From: DTWD01 sp963662965
GTDB lineage: Bacteria; Acidobacteriota; Vicinamibacteria; Vicinamibacterales; UBA8438
Assembly: GCA_963662965.1 (NCBI GenBank)
Contig: OY759970.1
Coordinates: 496,001-560,000, forward strand
DNA length: 64,000 nucleotides
Direction of reading: 5' to 3'
Positions 25,408 to 34,538 of this stretch are shown here, in pieces; positions within the stretch are counted from its first letter, which is position 1; each line of letters opens with the position of its first letter. A program made the translations under genes and the position numbers. Under the pieces are notes generated by a model. The model was not told the origin of the DNA, searched no databases, and worked only from the letters and a program-made list of their open reading frames with translations.

Positions 25408-25526
25408 GGTATTGTCAAGTTGAGGCTGACGGCCGTTTTTGATGCCCAGCATGGTGGGCTCGCGACGAGCTAGGGCGCAGTATCTTGGGGGTTGATCGAC
25501 GTGCTTTTCGTCAACTTGACAATGCC
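25408..25526 (+). repeat. 119-bp MITE with IS6-like ends, copy 2
   Basis: The ends are GGTATTGTCAAGTTGAGGC and the complement of GGCATTGTCAAGTTGACG. The interior contains CAGTATCTTGGGGG. This is the best-preserved copy: both termini carry the GGYATTGTCA core of the IS6 elements at 19784, 43918 and 58164. It is inserted within an IS5 remnant. No coding capacity. Confidence 0.75.
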
Positions 25527-25543
25527 GGCGACGGGGTTCCGCC

Positions 25544-25717
25544 GGGTGCAAGGATGTCAAGATATGCCCGCGCTGGTCGCTGCCCTCCGGGCACGCGACG
25601 CGCGTCGCTGCCCTCCGGGCACGCGACGCGCGGTTAGGACTCGGGGAGTCGTCAGAGATGGTTGCGTAGTCGTGAACCAAGCTGCCGCTGAGTTTCAACA
25701 GCGCACGGGACATCCCC
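25544..25717. repeat. Dispersed 146-bp repeat, copy 2 (with internal duplication)
   Basis: This copy matches 3152-3297 but is 28 bases longer because the run containing GTCGCTGCCCTCCGGGCACG is present twice in tandem (about 25575-25630). Both ends are conserved. It follows the MITE by only 17 bases. Confidence 0.6.
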
Positions 25718-25744
25718 AACCAATCTGCCGCGGTTGTGCTTTTT

Positions 25745-26272
25745 TTAGCTCACTGAAACGTCGTCTTTCGGATAGCGGCACAGAGCGTACCCCCTCACGA
25801 ATCTGGACGACAACGGGCGATTGTCCTTCAGCTTGCGCAGGCGCGGTAATGGCAACGGCTTGATGATCTTGCGTACTTTTTGCACGCTGAACCAGGTCAT
25901 GGCCTTCATGAAGGTGTCGATCTCCTCAACCTTGAACTGCTCTTGCCACGTGCGGTACTTCGGATGGTGACTCTTGATCTTGTTGCGCTGCACCCACAGT
26001 CGATCCTCAAGCCAAGCACGTCGCGCGCGGTCGTTCACGAACTGATCGGCGAAATGAATCTCGACAAGTTCGGCGATGAAGTGGCAGGCCAAAACGGGTG
26101 TCGTCTCGTCTTGGTTTCGGAACAACACCGGCAGCGTGGTACGAGGTGTCAGTAGTTGGCTGGCCGTCTTCCAGCGTTTGGCGCTGCGGAAGCAAACCAA
26201 CTGCTTCGGCGAACAGTCCACCGCGGCACAAAGCCAAGTGCCGTGTTGAGTTGTGTACACGCATGGATCCAT
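25745..26272 (-). CDS. Hypothetical protein, family not recognised
   Basis: The 175-residue frame from ATG 26272 (MDPCVYTTQHGTWLCAAVDC) has a plausible AAAGGG ribosome site; GTG 26299 would add 9 residues. Notable segments are TLPVLFRNQDETTPVLACHF, a basic stretch LWVQRNKIKSHHPKYRTWQE and a C-terminal VSSRFVRGYALCRYP-like end. There are no membrane segments and no motif that I can name. It lies alone between the dispersed repeat and a resolvase scar, so it may be a cargo gene of a lost element. Confidence 0.45.
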   Translation of the reverse strand: MDPCVYTTQHGTWLCAAVDCSPKQLVCFRSAKRWKTASQLLTPRTTLPVLFRNQDETTPVLACHFIAELVEIHFADQFVNDRARRAWLEDRLWVQRNKIKSHHPKYRTWQEQFKVEEIDTFMKAMTWFSVQKVRKIIKPLPLPRLRKLKDNRPLSSRFVRGYALCRYPKDDVSVS

Positions 26273-26299
26273 GAGGGAACCCTTTAGCTCGACAGCCAC

Positions 26300-26626
26300 C
26301 CCACCCCCTGGCGATTACTTTCGCCGTGCACGTCGTCGCGATCGACACGGGCGCAGCGTCCGTGGGCAAAAAGATCGGACACCGCTCCGCCGGGGCGCGG
26401 ACATCAACGTCGGTGCAGAAGATTAGCATCCCCGCGTCATCGACGTGGTGCCCGTCCGCCAGGGATTGGGTGGAATCTGCTCGGCCGGTATCGTTCGACG
26501 ATGGGGACATGCCGCTCCTGACCCGCTCACCCGGCAATGACGTCATCTCAGCACGGTGGCCGCCGTCACTATGCTCAACCGGGGCCGTGCGTGTGTTGGA
26601 TCGTGTCACGTTGTTCCATCGCGGGC
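26300..26626. other. Stretch without a supportable gene
   Basis: Open frames exist on both strands but neither has convincing composition. The plus-strand frame from 26326 starts MHVVAIDTGAASVGKKIG and turns into Ser/Arg-rich sequence. I leave it unassigned. Confidence 0.3.
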
Positions 26627-26711
26627 TTGCAGGTCCAGCGCCTGGGAGCCGTCCGCCTTCGAGACGCGGGCGTAACCGATCAGCGTATGTCGCAAACGGC
26701 CGTTTGCGACA
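26627..26711 (-). pseudogene. Serine resolvase N-terminal fragment with a 24-bp palindrome
   Basis: On the minus strand the codons RLRHTLIGYARVSKADGSQA then LDLQARD are the start of a resolvase/invertase catalytic domain, whose catalytic Ser is the one in ARVSKADG. The frame ends soon after in GTT and a stop. The start region overlaps a perfect 24-base palindrome at 26688-26711 (TGTCGCAAACGG and its complement). A similar palindrome lies at 39032-39055 beside the same codons, so it is probably part of a res recombination site. Confidence 0.6.
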
Positions 26712-26954
26712 CACGGGCAAGAACGCCCTCCGGCCCCCGCCGCCGTGTGTCGTATCCCGTGTCGGATTCTATGTCTTGCAGACGTCGCGCGAAAGAGCAT
26801 GCCAGCGTCGTGGAAAACGCACGGGCAGGGCGTGTGGCTCTGGATGCGGATGGGCTCTTGACCTTGCATCACCGGTTCATCGCTCTACAGAGCGTTGCTA
26901 GCTCCGAAGCCGGCTGCTCCGGCGGGGCGTCCAGGCTGTGATCCGAACTCTATC

Positions 26955-29900
26955 TCAAGCACTGGACTCGCCTTTTTGTCTTCTTAGCTCTTCACCTATT
27001 TCGTTGAAGCATTTATCCTCGAGCGAGTCTGGATCCTGGTCTAGACGCGACTCACGTTCACGGAGCCTCGCCTCCTGCTCAAGCTTGGGGTTTTTCCCGT
27101 CGTTCAATCGCTGAGACCATTTAAGGAACGCCCACTCCGCTTCAATGGCATTAGGTGCGCGAGTGATATCGAGAGGATCCCAGGCCCATGGCCCTTCTTC
27201 TGGGCTCCAACTCGATGGGGTGTCCCGTATTCGGCGGGCCAGCTCGTCGAAGGCTAGGTGCTGCCTTGGTCCAGGTGTTGTGGCGAGCTTCTTGAGTTCG
27301 AGGTCGGGGAGAGTTTTCATGTCAGTCAGATTCGCTTTCAGCGTCTGCTGGATGTCCTGAGCAACTTCGTCGACCTCGCGTGCCACTCTGGGCTCATATC
27401 CAAGCTCCCGTTCCAGCGCCGTCGTCAGCGGCAACAGAAGAGGCGCCGACGGCGATGTCTGGATGAGCTCGCGCATGCGCTGCAGTCCGAGGTCTACGCT
27501 GAAGCCGATCAGGGCCGCAATGGCCTCCCTTGAGATAAAACCCAACTCCGGGAGAAGCGCAAGAACCGCCTCGACGGCATGCTCGCACGCGGACCGATCG
27601 CCGCATGCGAGGAGTGCCTTGGCCCGAATTACGTGGCCGCGCAATTGCTGTTCCGGCGATCCCCTGTGACGTCCATTGATTACCCGGCCGGCCGTCTCGA
27701 CAGCTTTCTCATACTGGCGGGTTTTGAGCTCAATGTCCGCTCGCCAGAGCAGTGCCCCCTTGACCTCCACACTTAATACAGAGGAATCGCTCTCCCCGAA
27801 ACGCCGGATTACCTCGTCGCAGGCTTCCAGCGCGTCCTCCGGCCGGTTCAGCGCGACGAGGACGGCCCCTTTGTTACCAAGGGCGGTCGCAACCCGCTCA
27901 AGGAGCGCCGGGGTCTCGCTCTTCCCGAACCAACGGACCACCTCGTCGCAGGCCTCCAGCGCGTCCTGCGGCCGGTTCAGCGCGACGAGGACGGCCCCTC
28001 TGTTCACGAGGGCGATCGCAACCCGCTCAAGGAGCGCCGGGGTCTCGCTCTTCCCGAACCGACGGACCACCTCGTCGCAGGCTTCCAGCGCGTCCTGCGG
28101 CCGCTTTAGATCGCTGAGGACGGCCCCTCTGTTCACGAGGGCGCTCGCAACCCGCTCAAGGAGGGCCGGGGTCTCGCTCTTCCCGAACCGACGGACCACC
28201 TCGTCATAGGCTTCCAGCGCGTCCTGCGGCCGGTTCAGATCGCCGAGGACACCTCCTCTGTTACTAAGGGCGCTCGCAACCGAATCAAGGAGGGCCGGGG
28301 TCTCGCTCTTCCCGAACCGACGGACCACCTCGTCATAGGCCTCCAGCGCGTCCTGCGGCCGCTTCAGATCGCCGAGGACGGCCCCTCTGTTACCAAGGGC
28401 GGCCGCAACCCGCTCAAGGAGCGCTGGGGTCTCGCTCTTCCCGAACCGACGGACCACCTCGTCATAGGCTTCCAGCGCGTCCTGCGGCCGATTCAGATCG
28501 CCGAGGACGCCTCCTCTGTTCACAAGGGCGGTCGCAACCCGCTCAAGGAGCGCCGGGGTCTCACTTTCCCCGAACCGACGGATCACCTCGTCGCAGGCCT
28601 CCAGCGCGTCCTGCGGCCGCTTCAGCGCGAGGAGGACGCCTCCTCTGTTCACAAGGGCGGTCGCAACCCGCTCAAGGAGCGCCGGGGTCTCACTTTCCCC
28701 GAACCGACGGATCACCTCGTCGCAGGCCTCCAGCGCGTCCTGCGGCCGCTTCAGCGCGAGGAGGGCGGCTCCTCTGTTACCAAGGGCGGTCGCAACACGC
28801 TCAAGGAGCGCCGGGGTCTCGCTCTTCCCGAACCGACGGATCACCTCGTCGCAGGCCTCCAGCGCGTCCTGCGGCCGCTTCAGATCGCCGAGGACGGCCC
28901 CTCTGTTCACAAGGGCGGCCGCAACCCGCTCAAGGAGCGCCGGGGTCTCGCCCTTCCCGAACCGACGGACCACCTCGTCGCAGGCCTCCAGCGCGTCCTG
29001 CGGCCGCTTCAGCGCGTTGAGGACGGGCCCTCTGTTCACAAGGGCGAACGCAACCGAACCAAGGAGCGCCGGGGTCTCACTTTCCCCGAACCGACGGACC
29101 ACCTCGTCATAGGCCTCCAGCGCGTCCTGCGGCCGGTTCAGATCGCCGAGGGCGACCCCTTTGCTCACGAGGGCGGTCGCAACCCGCTCAAGGAGCGCCG
29201 GGGTCTCACTTTCCCCGAACCGACGGACCACCTCGTCGCAGGCTTCCAGCGCGTCCTGCGGCCGGTTCAGTGCGACGAGGGCGGCCCCTCTGTTACCAAG
29301 GGCGAACGCAACCGAATCAAGGAGCGCCGGGGTCTCGCCCTTCCCGAACCGACGGATCACCTCGTCGCAGGCTTCCAGCGCGTCCTGCAGCCGGTTCAGC
29401 GCGCCGAGGGCGCCTCCTCTGTTCACGAGGGCGAACGCAACCGAATCAAGGAGCGCCGGGGTCTCACTTTCCCCGAACCGACGGATCACCTCGTCGCAGG
29501 CCTCCAGCGCGTCCTGCGGCCGCTTCAGCTCACTAAGAGCGGTCCCTTTGTTCACAAGAGCCTTCGCGACCCACACTAGAACGGCTGGAATCTCGCTCTT
29601 CCCGAACCGACGGATTACCTCGTCGCAGGCCTCTACGGTATCTTCAGCGCGGTTCCGAACATTCGCCGCGGCTGTTGTCTTGAAAAGCTCCCTCGCCGCC
29701 AGCTCGGCCGATTCGCCGGTATTCCCCTGAGACGGTTCTACCCTATCGTCATCCACCTGAACGCCAGCCGCAGTAGTTCGCGCCACATCCGCTGGCACCG
29801 AGTCCAGGCCGGAAACCGCTACGAAACCTGCGGGCATCATCGCCAGCAACTCGTCGCGGTACTCGGCCAAGCTCGGCAACTCCATCAACCCCGCAAGTGC

Positions 29901-31139
29901 GATCCGGTGTAGCGACCGCATCTCCGCACCTGGGCCGGCTGAGTCATGGACCATTCGAGCGCTAATGTCCTTCAACTCGGGCGGCGAGTAGTACGACTCC
30001 ATGAAGTGGATGAGTGCTTTGACCAGCCGGTCTGGCCCGCGACGGCGCCGCAGCAGGTAGTAGATGTTGTACAGGCGCTCGGTCAGGTAGTACTGCTTGC
30101 GTCTGGCGCTGCCGCCCGCGACGCGGACCACCCCGCGCTCGACGAGGCGTGCGAGCTGGGCGCTGCATGTGCTGGTTTCGAGCCGGGCATGGTCAGCGAT
30201 CTCCCGCGTGGTCGCCGGCTTCCACAACATGGCGAGCGCGAGATAGACCCGCCGTTCCTGCGCCGGGAGCGATTCGAGGTGGCTCTTGAAGTACTCCGTG
30301 TGGTCATCGACCAGATCGTACAGATCAGTCATGAGCTCGCGGAAGGACAACCCGGCGCCGAAGCGGGCCACGATCGAGATCAACCGAGGGCTTCCGCCGG
30401 TCAGGATCTCCAGCGGACGAATCGTTTCTGGCGCGGGGCGGCGGCCGGACACGGTCTCCCACAGGACGGCGCATTGGTTCCTGTCGAGGGGGCGCAGCGT
30501 GCGGATCTGGAACAGGTCGTACAGGGCGCGGTCCGGGTTGTCGATCTCGTCGAAGCGGCTGGTCGCGCTCGCGAACACAATGATCCGCGGCTCGGTCTGG
30601 AGGATCTTTCGCAACCGCCAGCCGGCGGCATCTGGATCGGCCATGTCCCGGAACAACATGTTCAGGTTCTCGACCAGCAGCACGAGCCGCTTGTCCTCTC
30701 GGTCGGCGAAGTCCAGCAGCGCGCCGAGACAACGATCGGCCAGCGCCTGGTCGTCGCGGATGGCCCGCAGCTCATCGACAGTGCGGTGCAGGTCGGGGGC
30801 GTCCTCACGGCGCGTCGCCTGAGTCGCCAGATTGGTCAAACACTCCAGCCAGAATTCCCCGGCAGTGGCGACCTCGTAGCTCTCCTCAGAGAAGACGACC
30901 GGGAAGCAGCGCGACTTCAGCGCGGCATCCCGGTGCACCTCGGCCGCGACCCGCAGGAGCAGACTCGTCTTCCCGCTGCCCCGCGGGCCGATCACGAGCT
31001 GGTGCGGGTGCGAGTGTCCGATGCACTCGCGCAGGACCTCGACGAGCAGCTCGAATTCCGTCGTTCGCACGCAGTACGACGCCACGAGCTCGTCGTCGGA
31101 GAGAAACCCCGGGTTGTACTTGCGAGTGGGTGCGGTCAT
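26955..31139 (-). CDS. AAA/STAND-like ATPase with winged helix and fifteen TPR-like repeats
   Basis: The protein has about 1394 residues from ATG 31139 (MTAPTRKYNPGF). Walker A is IGPRGSGKTSLLLRV near residue 50 and the Walker B-like segment is RLVLLVENLNMLF near 150, with Glu where Asp is usual. A winged helix follows (TREIADHARLETSTCSAQLA, near 300). Residues 470-1120 are fifteen tandem 43-residue repeats of the form DALEACDEVIRRFGESETPA plus LLERVATALVNRG, a TPR-like helical pair. A charged C-terminus ends LRRQKGESSA. No nuclease or protease motif is visible. It starts 4 bases after the stop of the ATPase gene at 31144, so the two are co-translated. P-loop, winged helix and TPR together resemble STAND-type sensors used in defence and regulation; that role is inference. 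Confidence 0.85.
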   Translation of the reverse strand: MTAPTRKYNPGFLSDDELVASYCVRTTEFELLVEVLRECIGHSHPHQLVIGPRGSGKTSLLLRVAAEVHRDAALKSRCFPVVFSEESYEVATAGEFWLECLTNLATQATRREDAPDLHRTVDELRAIRDDQALADRCLGALLDFADREDKRLVLLVENLNMLFRDMADPDAAGWRLRKILQTEPRIIVFASATSRFDEIDNPDRALYDLFQIRTLRPLDRNQCAVLWETVSGRRPAPETIRPLEILTGGSPRLISIVARFGAGLSFRELMTDLYDLVDDHTEYFKSHLESLPAQERRVYLALAMLWKPATTREIADHARLETSTCSAQLARLVERGVVRVAGGSARRKQYYLTERLYNIYYLLRRRRGPDRLVKALIHFMESYYSPPELKDISARMVHDSAGPGAEMRSLHRIALAGLMELPSLAEYRDELLAMMPAGFVAVSGLDSVPADVARTTAAGVQVDDDRVEPSQGNTGESAELAARELFKTTAAANVRNRAEDTVEACDEVIRRFGKSEIPAVLVWVAKALVNKGTALSELKRPQDALEACDEVIRRFGESETPALLDSVAFALVNRGGALGALNRLQDALEACDEVIRRFGKGETPALLDSVAFALGNRGAALVALNRPQDALEACDEVVRRFGESETPALLERVATALVSKGVALGDLNRPQDALEAYDEVVRRFGESETPALLGSVAFALVNRGPVLNALKRPQDALEACDEVVRRFGKGETPALLERVAAALVNRGAVLGDLKRPQDALEACDEVIRRFGKSETPALLERVATALGNRGAALLALKRPQDALEACDEVIRRFGESETPALLERVATALVNRGGVLLALKRPQDALEACDEVIRRFGESETPALLERVATALVNRGGVLGDLNRPQDALEAYDEVVRRFGKSETPALLERVAAALGNRGAVLGDLKRPQDALEAYDEVVRRFGKSETPALLDSVASALSNRGGVLGDLNRPQDALEAYDEVVRRFGKSETPALLERVASALVNRGAVLSDLKRPQDALEACDEVVRRFGKSETPALLERVAIALVNRGAVLVALNRPQDALEACDEVVRWFGKSETPALLERVATALGNKGAVLVALNRPEDALEACDEVIRRFGESDSSVLSVEVKGALLWRADIELKTRQYEKAVETAGRVINGRHRGSPEQQLRGHVIRAKALLACGDRSACEHAVEAVLALLPELGFISREAIAALIGFSVDLGLQRMRELIQTSPSAPLLLPLTTALERELGYEPRVAREVDEVAQDIQQTLKANLTDMKTLPDLELKKLATTPGPRQHLAFDELARRIRDTPSSWSPEEGPWAWDPLDITRAPNAIEAEWAFLKWSQRLNDGKNPKLEQEARLRERESRLDQDPDSLEDKCFNEIGEELRRQKGESSA
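27770..29700 (-). repeat. Fifteen 129-bp tandem coding repeats
   Basis: The motif ACCTCGTCGCAGG (plus strand) recurs every 129 bases from about 27812 to 29618. Each unit encodes 43 residues. The central units differ by only a few bases, mostly as a choice between interchangeable blocks (GDLNRPQ or VALNRPQ or LALKRPQ; ERVATAL or DSVAFAL). The first and last units are more diverged. This pattern implies recent expansion and shuffling by unequal recombination. Confidence 0.9.
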
Positions 31140-31143
31140 CCCG

Positions 31144-32415
31144 TCATGCCCCCAGCGAGCCCGAGCGTCGCGCGACGGGGACGAAATGCCGGCCATGCCT
31201 GGCGCGCCACCAATCCTCGAGCAGGCCCGAGACGAAACGGTAGTCGTCTCCCCGTGGCTCCAGATACCCGTCGTGTTCGAGCACTCGAAGCACGTCGTCG
31301 ATCGGCACCTGATGATCGGCCACCGCCCAGACCCGGAAGTACTCGCTATAGCGGTCGATGGCGGCACGCTTCAGCACGCCGTCATTGACCGCGGCTTCGG
31401 TCAATAGCGAGAGCGCGGCCCGATAGTCATCGGGTCCGAGGACCAGCTTCAGCCGGCTCTCGTAGTGATCCAGATCCGCCTGCCCGCGAACGCTGAGCAT
31501 CTCGCTGGTGTAGACGCGCGCGACGTCTTCGAACGAGGCATGGCGCCGACCGGTTAAGTGCAGATCCTCATCCAGGCTGTCGAAGAACCGCTGCACGTGG
31601 TGGGGAACCAGACACCGCAGCCGGCGGCACATCTCCTCACGCGCGGCGAGGGGCAGGTCGAGGTGGCAGGTTTCCGCGAGCGCGGCAAGGCAGTCGAGCG
31701 CGGTCTTCTCGGTCCAGGGCTTCAGATCCAGGGGAGAGAAGATGTTTGCATGAGCACTGAGTCCCGCCTGTCGCAGGATCGGCTCCAGCCCTACGCTGCC
31801 GGAGAGGATGAAGCATATCCGGTCTCGGTAGTCTTGGCCGTTCTTGCGCAACCAACTCAGGAATTCGTCGACATCCTGTTTTCCCCCCGGCGTGATGCGG
31901 TAGTCGTGATCCTTGAGCATCCGGTTGACGAGGATCGGAAGCTCGTCGATCGCGAGCACCACCGGCCGCTCATTCTTCGCCAGGGCCGCGCAGACCGCGT
32001 CGCCCTTCTGCTGCCAGCTTCCGCGGTCGATCCCAGCCCGCAGCTTCACGCGCCACTCGCCGACGGCCAGCGTCTCGACTTTATCGTCGACCCCATGCAG
32101 GACGTTGGCGAATCCGGATTTAATTCGGTCCCACGCACCCTGTACGTGCCGCGACTCCACCCCGATCTCGACCACGGCGTCCGCCGCCGTACCGACACCC
32201 TCCAGATCGACGAAGACCGTCTCGAAGCGCCCCTCGGCCGCCAGGCGGCGCAACAGTTCCCGAACCAAGCTCGTCTTGCCCATTCGTCGTTGCGCGGTCA
32301 GCAACGTATGGGTTCCGTTCCGCACTCGATCCGTGAGTACGTCGAGTTCAGCTTCCCGGTCGAAGAAGCGATCCCCATCGACCCAGTTCGACCCCGCCTT
32401 CTTCAATCCTGCCAT
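31144..32415 (-). CDS. AAA-type ATPase, first gene of a two-ATPase operon
   Basis: The 423-residue protein starts at ATG 32415 (MAGLKKAGSNWVDGDRFFD). An in-frame TTG at 32442 lies inside the promoter repeats and is less likely. Walker A is TAQRRMGKTSLVRELLRRLA and Walker B is RPVVLAIDELPILVNRML. FILSGSVGLEPILRQAGL fits a sensor-1 strand, and SPLDLKPWTEKTALDCLAAL resembles the region in archaeal-type and ORC-like ATPases. A winged-helix-like C-terminal part ends WWRARHGRHFVPVARR. No membrane segment or effector domain is visible. Its own promoter and two operator-like repeats lie just upstream, and the TPR ATPase gene follows after 4 bases. Confidence 0.8.
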   Translation of the reverse strand: MAGLKKAGSNWVDGDRFFDREAELDVLTDRVRNGTHTLLTAQRRMGKTSLVRELLRRLAAEGRFETVFVDLEGVGTAADAVVEIGVESRHVQGAWDRIKSGFANVLHGVDDKVETLAVGEWRVKLRAGIDRGSWQQKGDAVCAALAKNERPVVLAIDELPILVNRMLKDHDYRITPGGKQDVDEFLSWLRKNGQDYRDRICFILSGSVGLEPILRQAGLSAHANIFSPLDLKPWTEKTALDCLAALAETCHLDLPLAAREEMCRRLRCLVPHHVQRFFDSLDEDLHLTGRRHASFEDVARVYTSEMLSVRGQADLDHYESRLKLVLGPDDYRAALSLLTEAAVNDGVLKRAAIDRYSEYFRVWAVADHQVPIDDVLRVLEHDGYLEPRGDDYRFVSGLLEDWWRARHGRHFVPVARRSGSLGA

Positions 32416-32423
32416 TATTTTTC

Positions 32424-32473
32424 CCAACGTATTTGTTGCCAACTATAATGATTGCAAACGTTTTTGTTGTCAA
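32424..32473 (-). promoter_or_regulatory. Promoter and paired operator-like repeats of the ATPase operon
   Basis: On the minus strand, TTGACA (32468-32473) and CATTAT (32445-32450) are separated by 17 bases. Two direct repeats of TTGRCAACAAAWACGTTKG lie at 32455-32473 and 32424-32442, starting 31 bases apart (about three helical turns). One overlaps the -35 box and the other lies between the -10 box and the ATG, a layout expected for a repressor or autoregulator. Confidence 0.6.
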
Positions 32474-32477
32474 GTTG

Positions 32478-32638
32478 GGCATCGCTGCTCATGGCCGCGC
32501 AGGCGGCCTACAGGTAGCGCGCCACGGTGCCACGCGTCGTGGCGCGCGGCGAGGTAGGTGGCCAGGGCCGCGTCATCGAGCAAACGGCCGGCGAGCCAGG
32601 CGTCGAGGCGCCGGAGCGCGCCAGCTTAGGCCGGTCGG
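32478..32638 (-). pseudogene. N-terminal scrap of a tyrosine recombinase
   Basis: One minus-strand frame reads RRLDAWLAGRLLDDAALATY then LAARHDAWH, which resembles the N-terminal SAM-like core-binding domain of transposon-associated tyrosine recombinases. It is bounded by the 3' end of the second group II intron and has no catalytic domain. The assignment rests on about 30 residues. Confidence 0.4.
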
Positions 32639-33456
32639 GTAGACCAGGGTCGTTGCTGACCCTGGCCCCCCACAGATCCGGACGTGCGGGTTCTGCCGCA
32701 TCCGGCTCCTCGACAGATGGCTTCGCTACGCGCCGTCGCGTACCCGCTGGTCCAGGAAGCCAGGCGATGGCCACCGCCATCCCCAAGGCTTGTCTGGCCA
32801 GTTCGGCTATCCGTTGTCGTGACGTGGAGACGGGACCCAACCTCGGTGTGTTGGCCGTCTTTCCCTCCACCGGTGCCACCTGCCGGTGCCCCCTTCCCTC
32901 CACGGGGTCTCGTGGGCTCAATTCCCCCGCTTCGGCGGTACTATGAGACACTCCGACTCCTCGCCGTCCATCCCCCCGCGCTTCGTTGCCTTCGCCCGGC
33001 GGTACCATCCGAGCACCTGCGGCTTCGCTCCGTCGGACGCCAGGTGCTGCGTCCACGGCCTCGGGCTTGGTGAGCCGGTGCCCGCCCCCCGGCGGTCTTT
33101 AAGATGGAGACGACGAGGCCTCCCGGGTTCCCGGGAAACCCACCCGCCCGCATGCCACGCGCTCCGACCCCGGCGAGGTCGCCGCCTCCACGGCCTCTGA
33201 GATGCGGCGAGATAGCCTTCCGTCCAACGCACGACGTCGGCCCTCACAAACAGTGCATTTCGGGGCTCAATCACGCGGCCTACGGGCTCCCTGTGAACGC
33301 TTCGCGCCCTGGGTCACCCCAGGCCCACGCATCACTCGGTTCCGGCTGGCGGCCGACCTTGGCCGGATGGGATTGGATACCCACAGGGTTTCGAACAAGG
33401 TTTCAAAGATCACATCACGGCATCTTGTCCCCCTTGACCGGGCTTTCCCGGCACAC
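32639..33456 (-). ncRNA. ORF-less group II intron, copy 2
   Basis: This 818-bp unit on the minus strand has the same ends as copy 1: GTGTGCC at 33456 and CTAC at 32639-32642. The domain V- and VI-like hairpins lie at about 32645-32720. It is nearly identical to copy 3 and more distant from copy 1 in the middle third. Its 5' exon is the left terminus of IS5-B (…GTGCACCAACGC). Its 3' exon is the recombinase scrap. No open frame for a reverse transcriptase. Confidence 0.75.
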
Positions 33457-34538
33457 GCGTTGGTGCACAACCCTTCGGCTGCGACGAGGCAGCTGTAGGC
33501 TCTCTGGCCACGGTGACCGCTGCGGGTGCACGATCTCGACATGAGATCAAAGGTCCATCCGAAGTACAAGACGAAGTATCGCGTGGGGAATTGGTCAGCG
33601 TACGAGCAGGCCTTGGTCCAGCGAGGGGACGTGACGCTGTGGCTCTCTGCCGACGCCACGGACGCGTGGCGCCCGTCGCCGTCCGGTCGACCAGGCGCGC
33701 CGAAGACGTTCTCGGACTGTGCGATCGAGACGGCGTTGACGCTCCGCCTTGTCTTCCGGGTGCCCGTGCGCCAAGCGGAAGGCTTCTTGCGGTCGGTCTT
33801 GTCGTTGATGGGTGTCGATCTCGCAGCCCCCGACCACACCACGCTCTCCCGACGCAGTCAGTCTCTCGCGGTTGAATTCCGCCGCATCCCATCGAGAGGA
33901 CCCATCCATCTCCTCGTCGACAGCACGGGACTGTCGATTGTGGGCGAAGGCGAATGGGCTGCGGTGAAACACGGTGGACGCGGCCACCGACGCTAGAAGA
34001 CGCTGCATCTTGCTGTTGATCGAGTGGGCGTGATCGTCGCTCACGCGCTGACCGAGCCGACGGTGGATGACGCGACCATGGGCATCGACCTCATTGAGAC
34101 GGTCGACGATAAGATCGCACGGGTGACCGCTGACGCGGCCTACGAGACGGTCGCGTTCTACGAAGCGGCGGAGATGCGTGACGCGACTGTCGTGGTTCCA
34201 CCGTCCAAGACCGCGAGGGTGTCTCGGCGTCGGCCGCGGTCGCGCGCGCGAGATCGCACGATCACGGACGTGAGGACGCTCGGCCGGCGCCGCTGGAAGC
34301 AGGAGGCCGGCTACCAGCTCCAGGCGCGGGTGGAGAATGCGTTCTTTCGGTACAAATCGATTCTCGGGGATCGGCTTCGCGCCCGGTCCCGAGGCGGGCG
34401 AGTGGCCGAGTCCGTGGTCGCGTGTCACGTCCTGAACCAGATGACCGAGCTCGGTCGGCCAGAGTCGTACAGTATTGGTCGGTGACTTGCCTCTGGGTTG
34501 GGATCGGTGACGGTCAGTTTCGAGTCATACACCAGCGC
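33457..34538 (+). mobile_element. IS5-like element, copy B, flanked by inverted introns
   Basis: The 1082-bp element lies exactly between two oppositely oriented 818-bp introns. The left terminus is GCGTTGGTGCACAAC (33457) and the right terminus is CATACACCAGCGC ending at 34538. It contains one transposase gene with an in-frame stop. The right terminus is more diverged than the left. Confidence 0.8.
33541..34485 (+). pseudogene. IS5-like transposase with in-frame TAG (copy B)
   Basis: The frame starts MRSKVHPKYKTKYRVGNWSA at 33541 and ends GRPESYSIGR at 34485. A TAG at 33994-33996 follows GGRGHRR where the intact copy has Trp (RRGWRKLHL), a single TGG-to-TAG change. The remainder (LHLAVDRVGVIVAHALTEPT … ENAFFRYKSILGDRLRARSR) continues in the same frame without indels. 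Confidence 0.8.

Noticed and set aside
26326..26901. Plus-strand frame starting MHVVAIDTGAASVGKKIG as a real gene
   Set aside because: The later part runs antisense to a resolvase fragment and across its palindrome. Composition and lack of domains do not support it.
27770..29700. CRISPR-like array of regular repeats
   Set aside because: The 129-bp units lie in frame within a coding region and encode 43-residue TPR-like helices. There are no short repeats with unique spacers and no cas genes.
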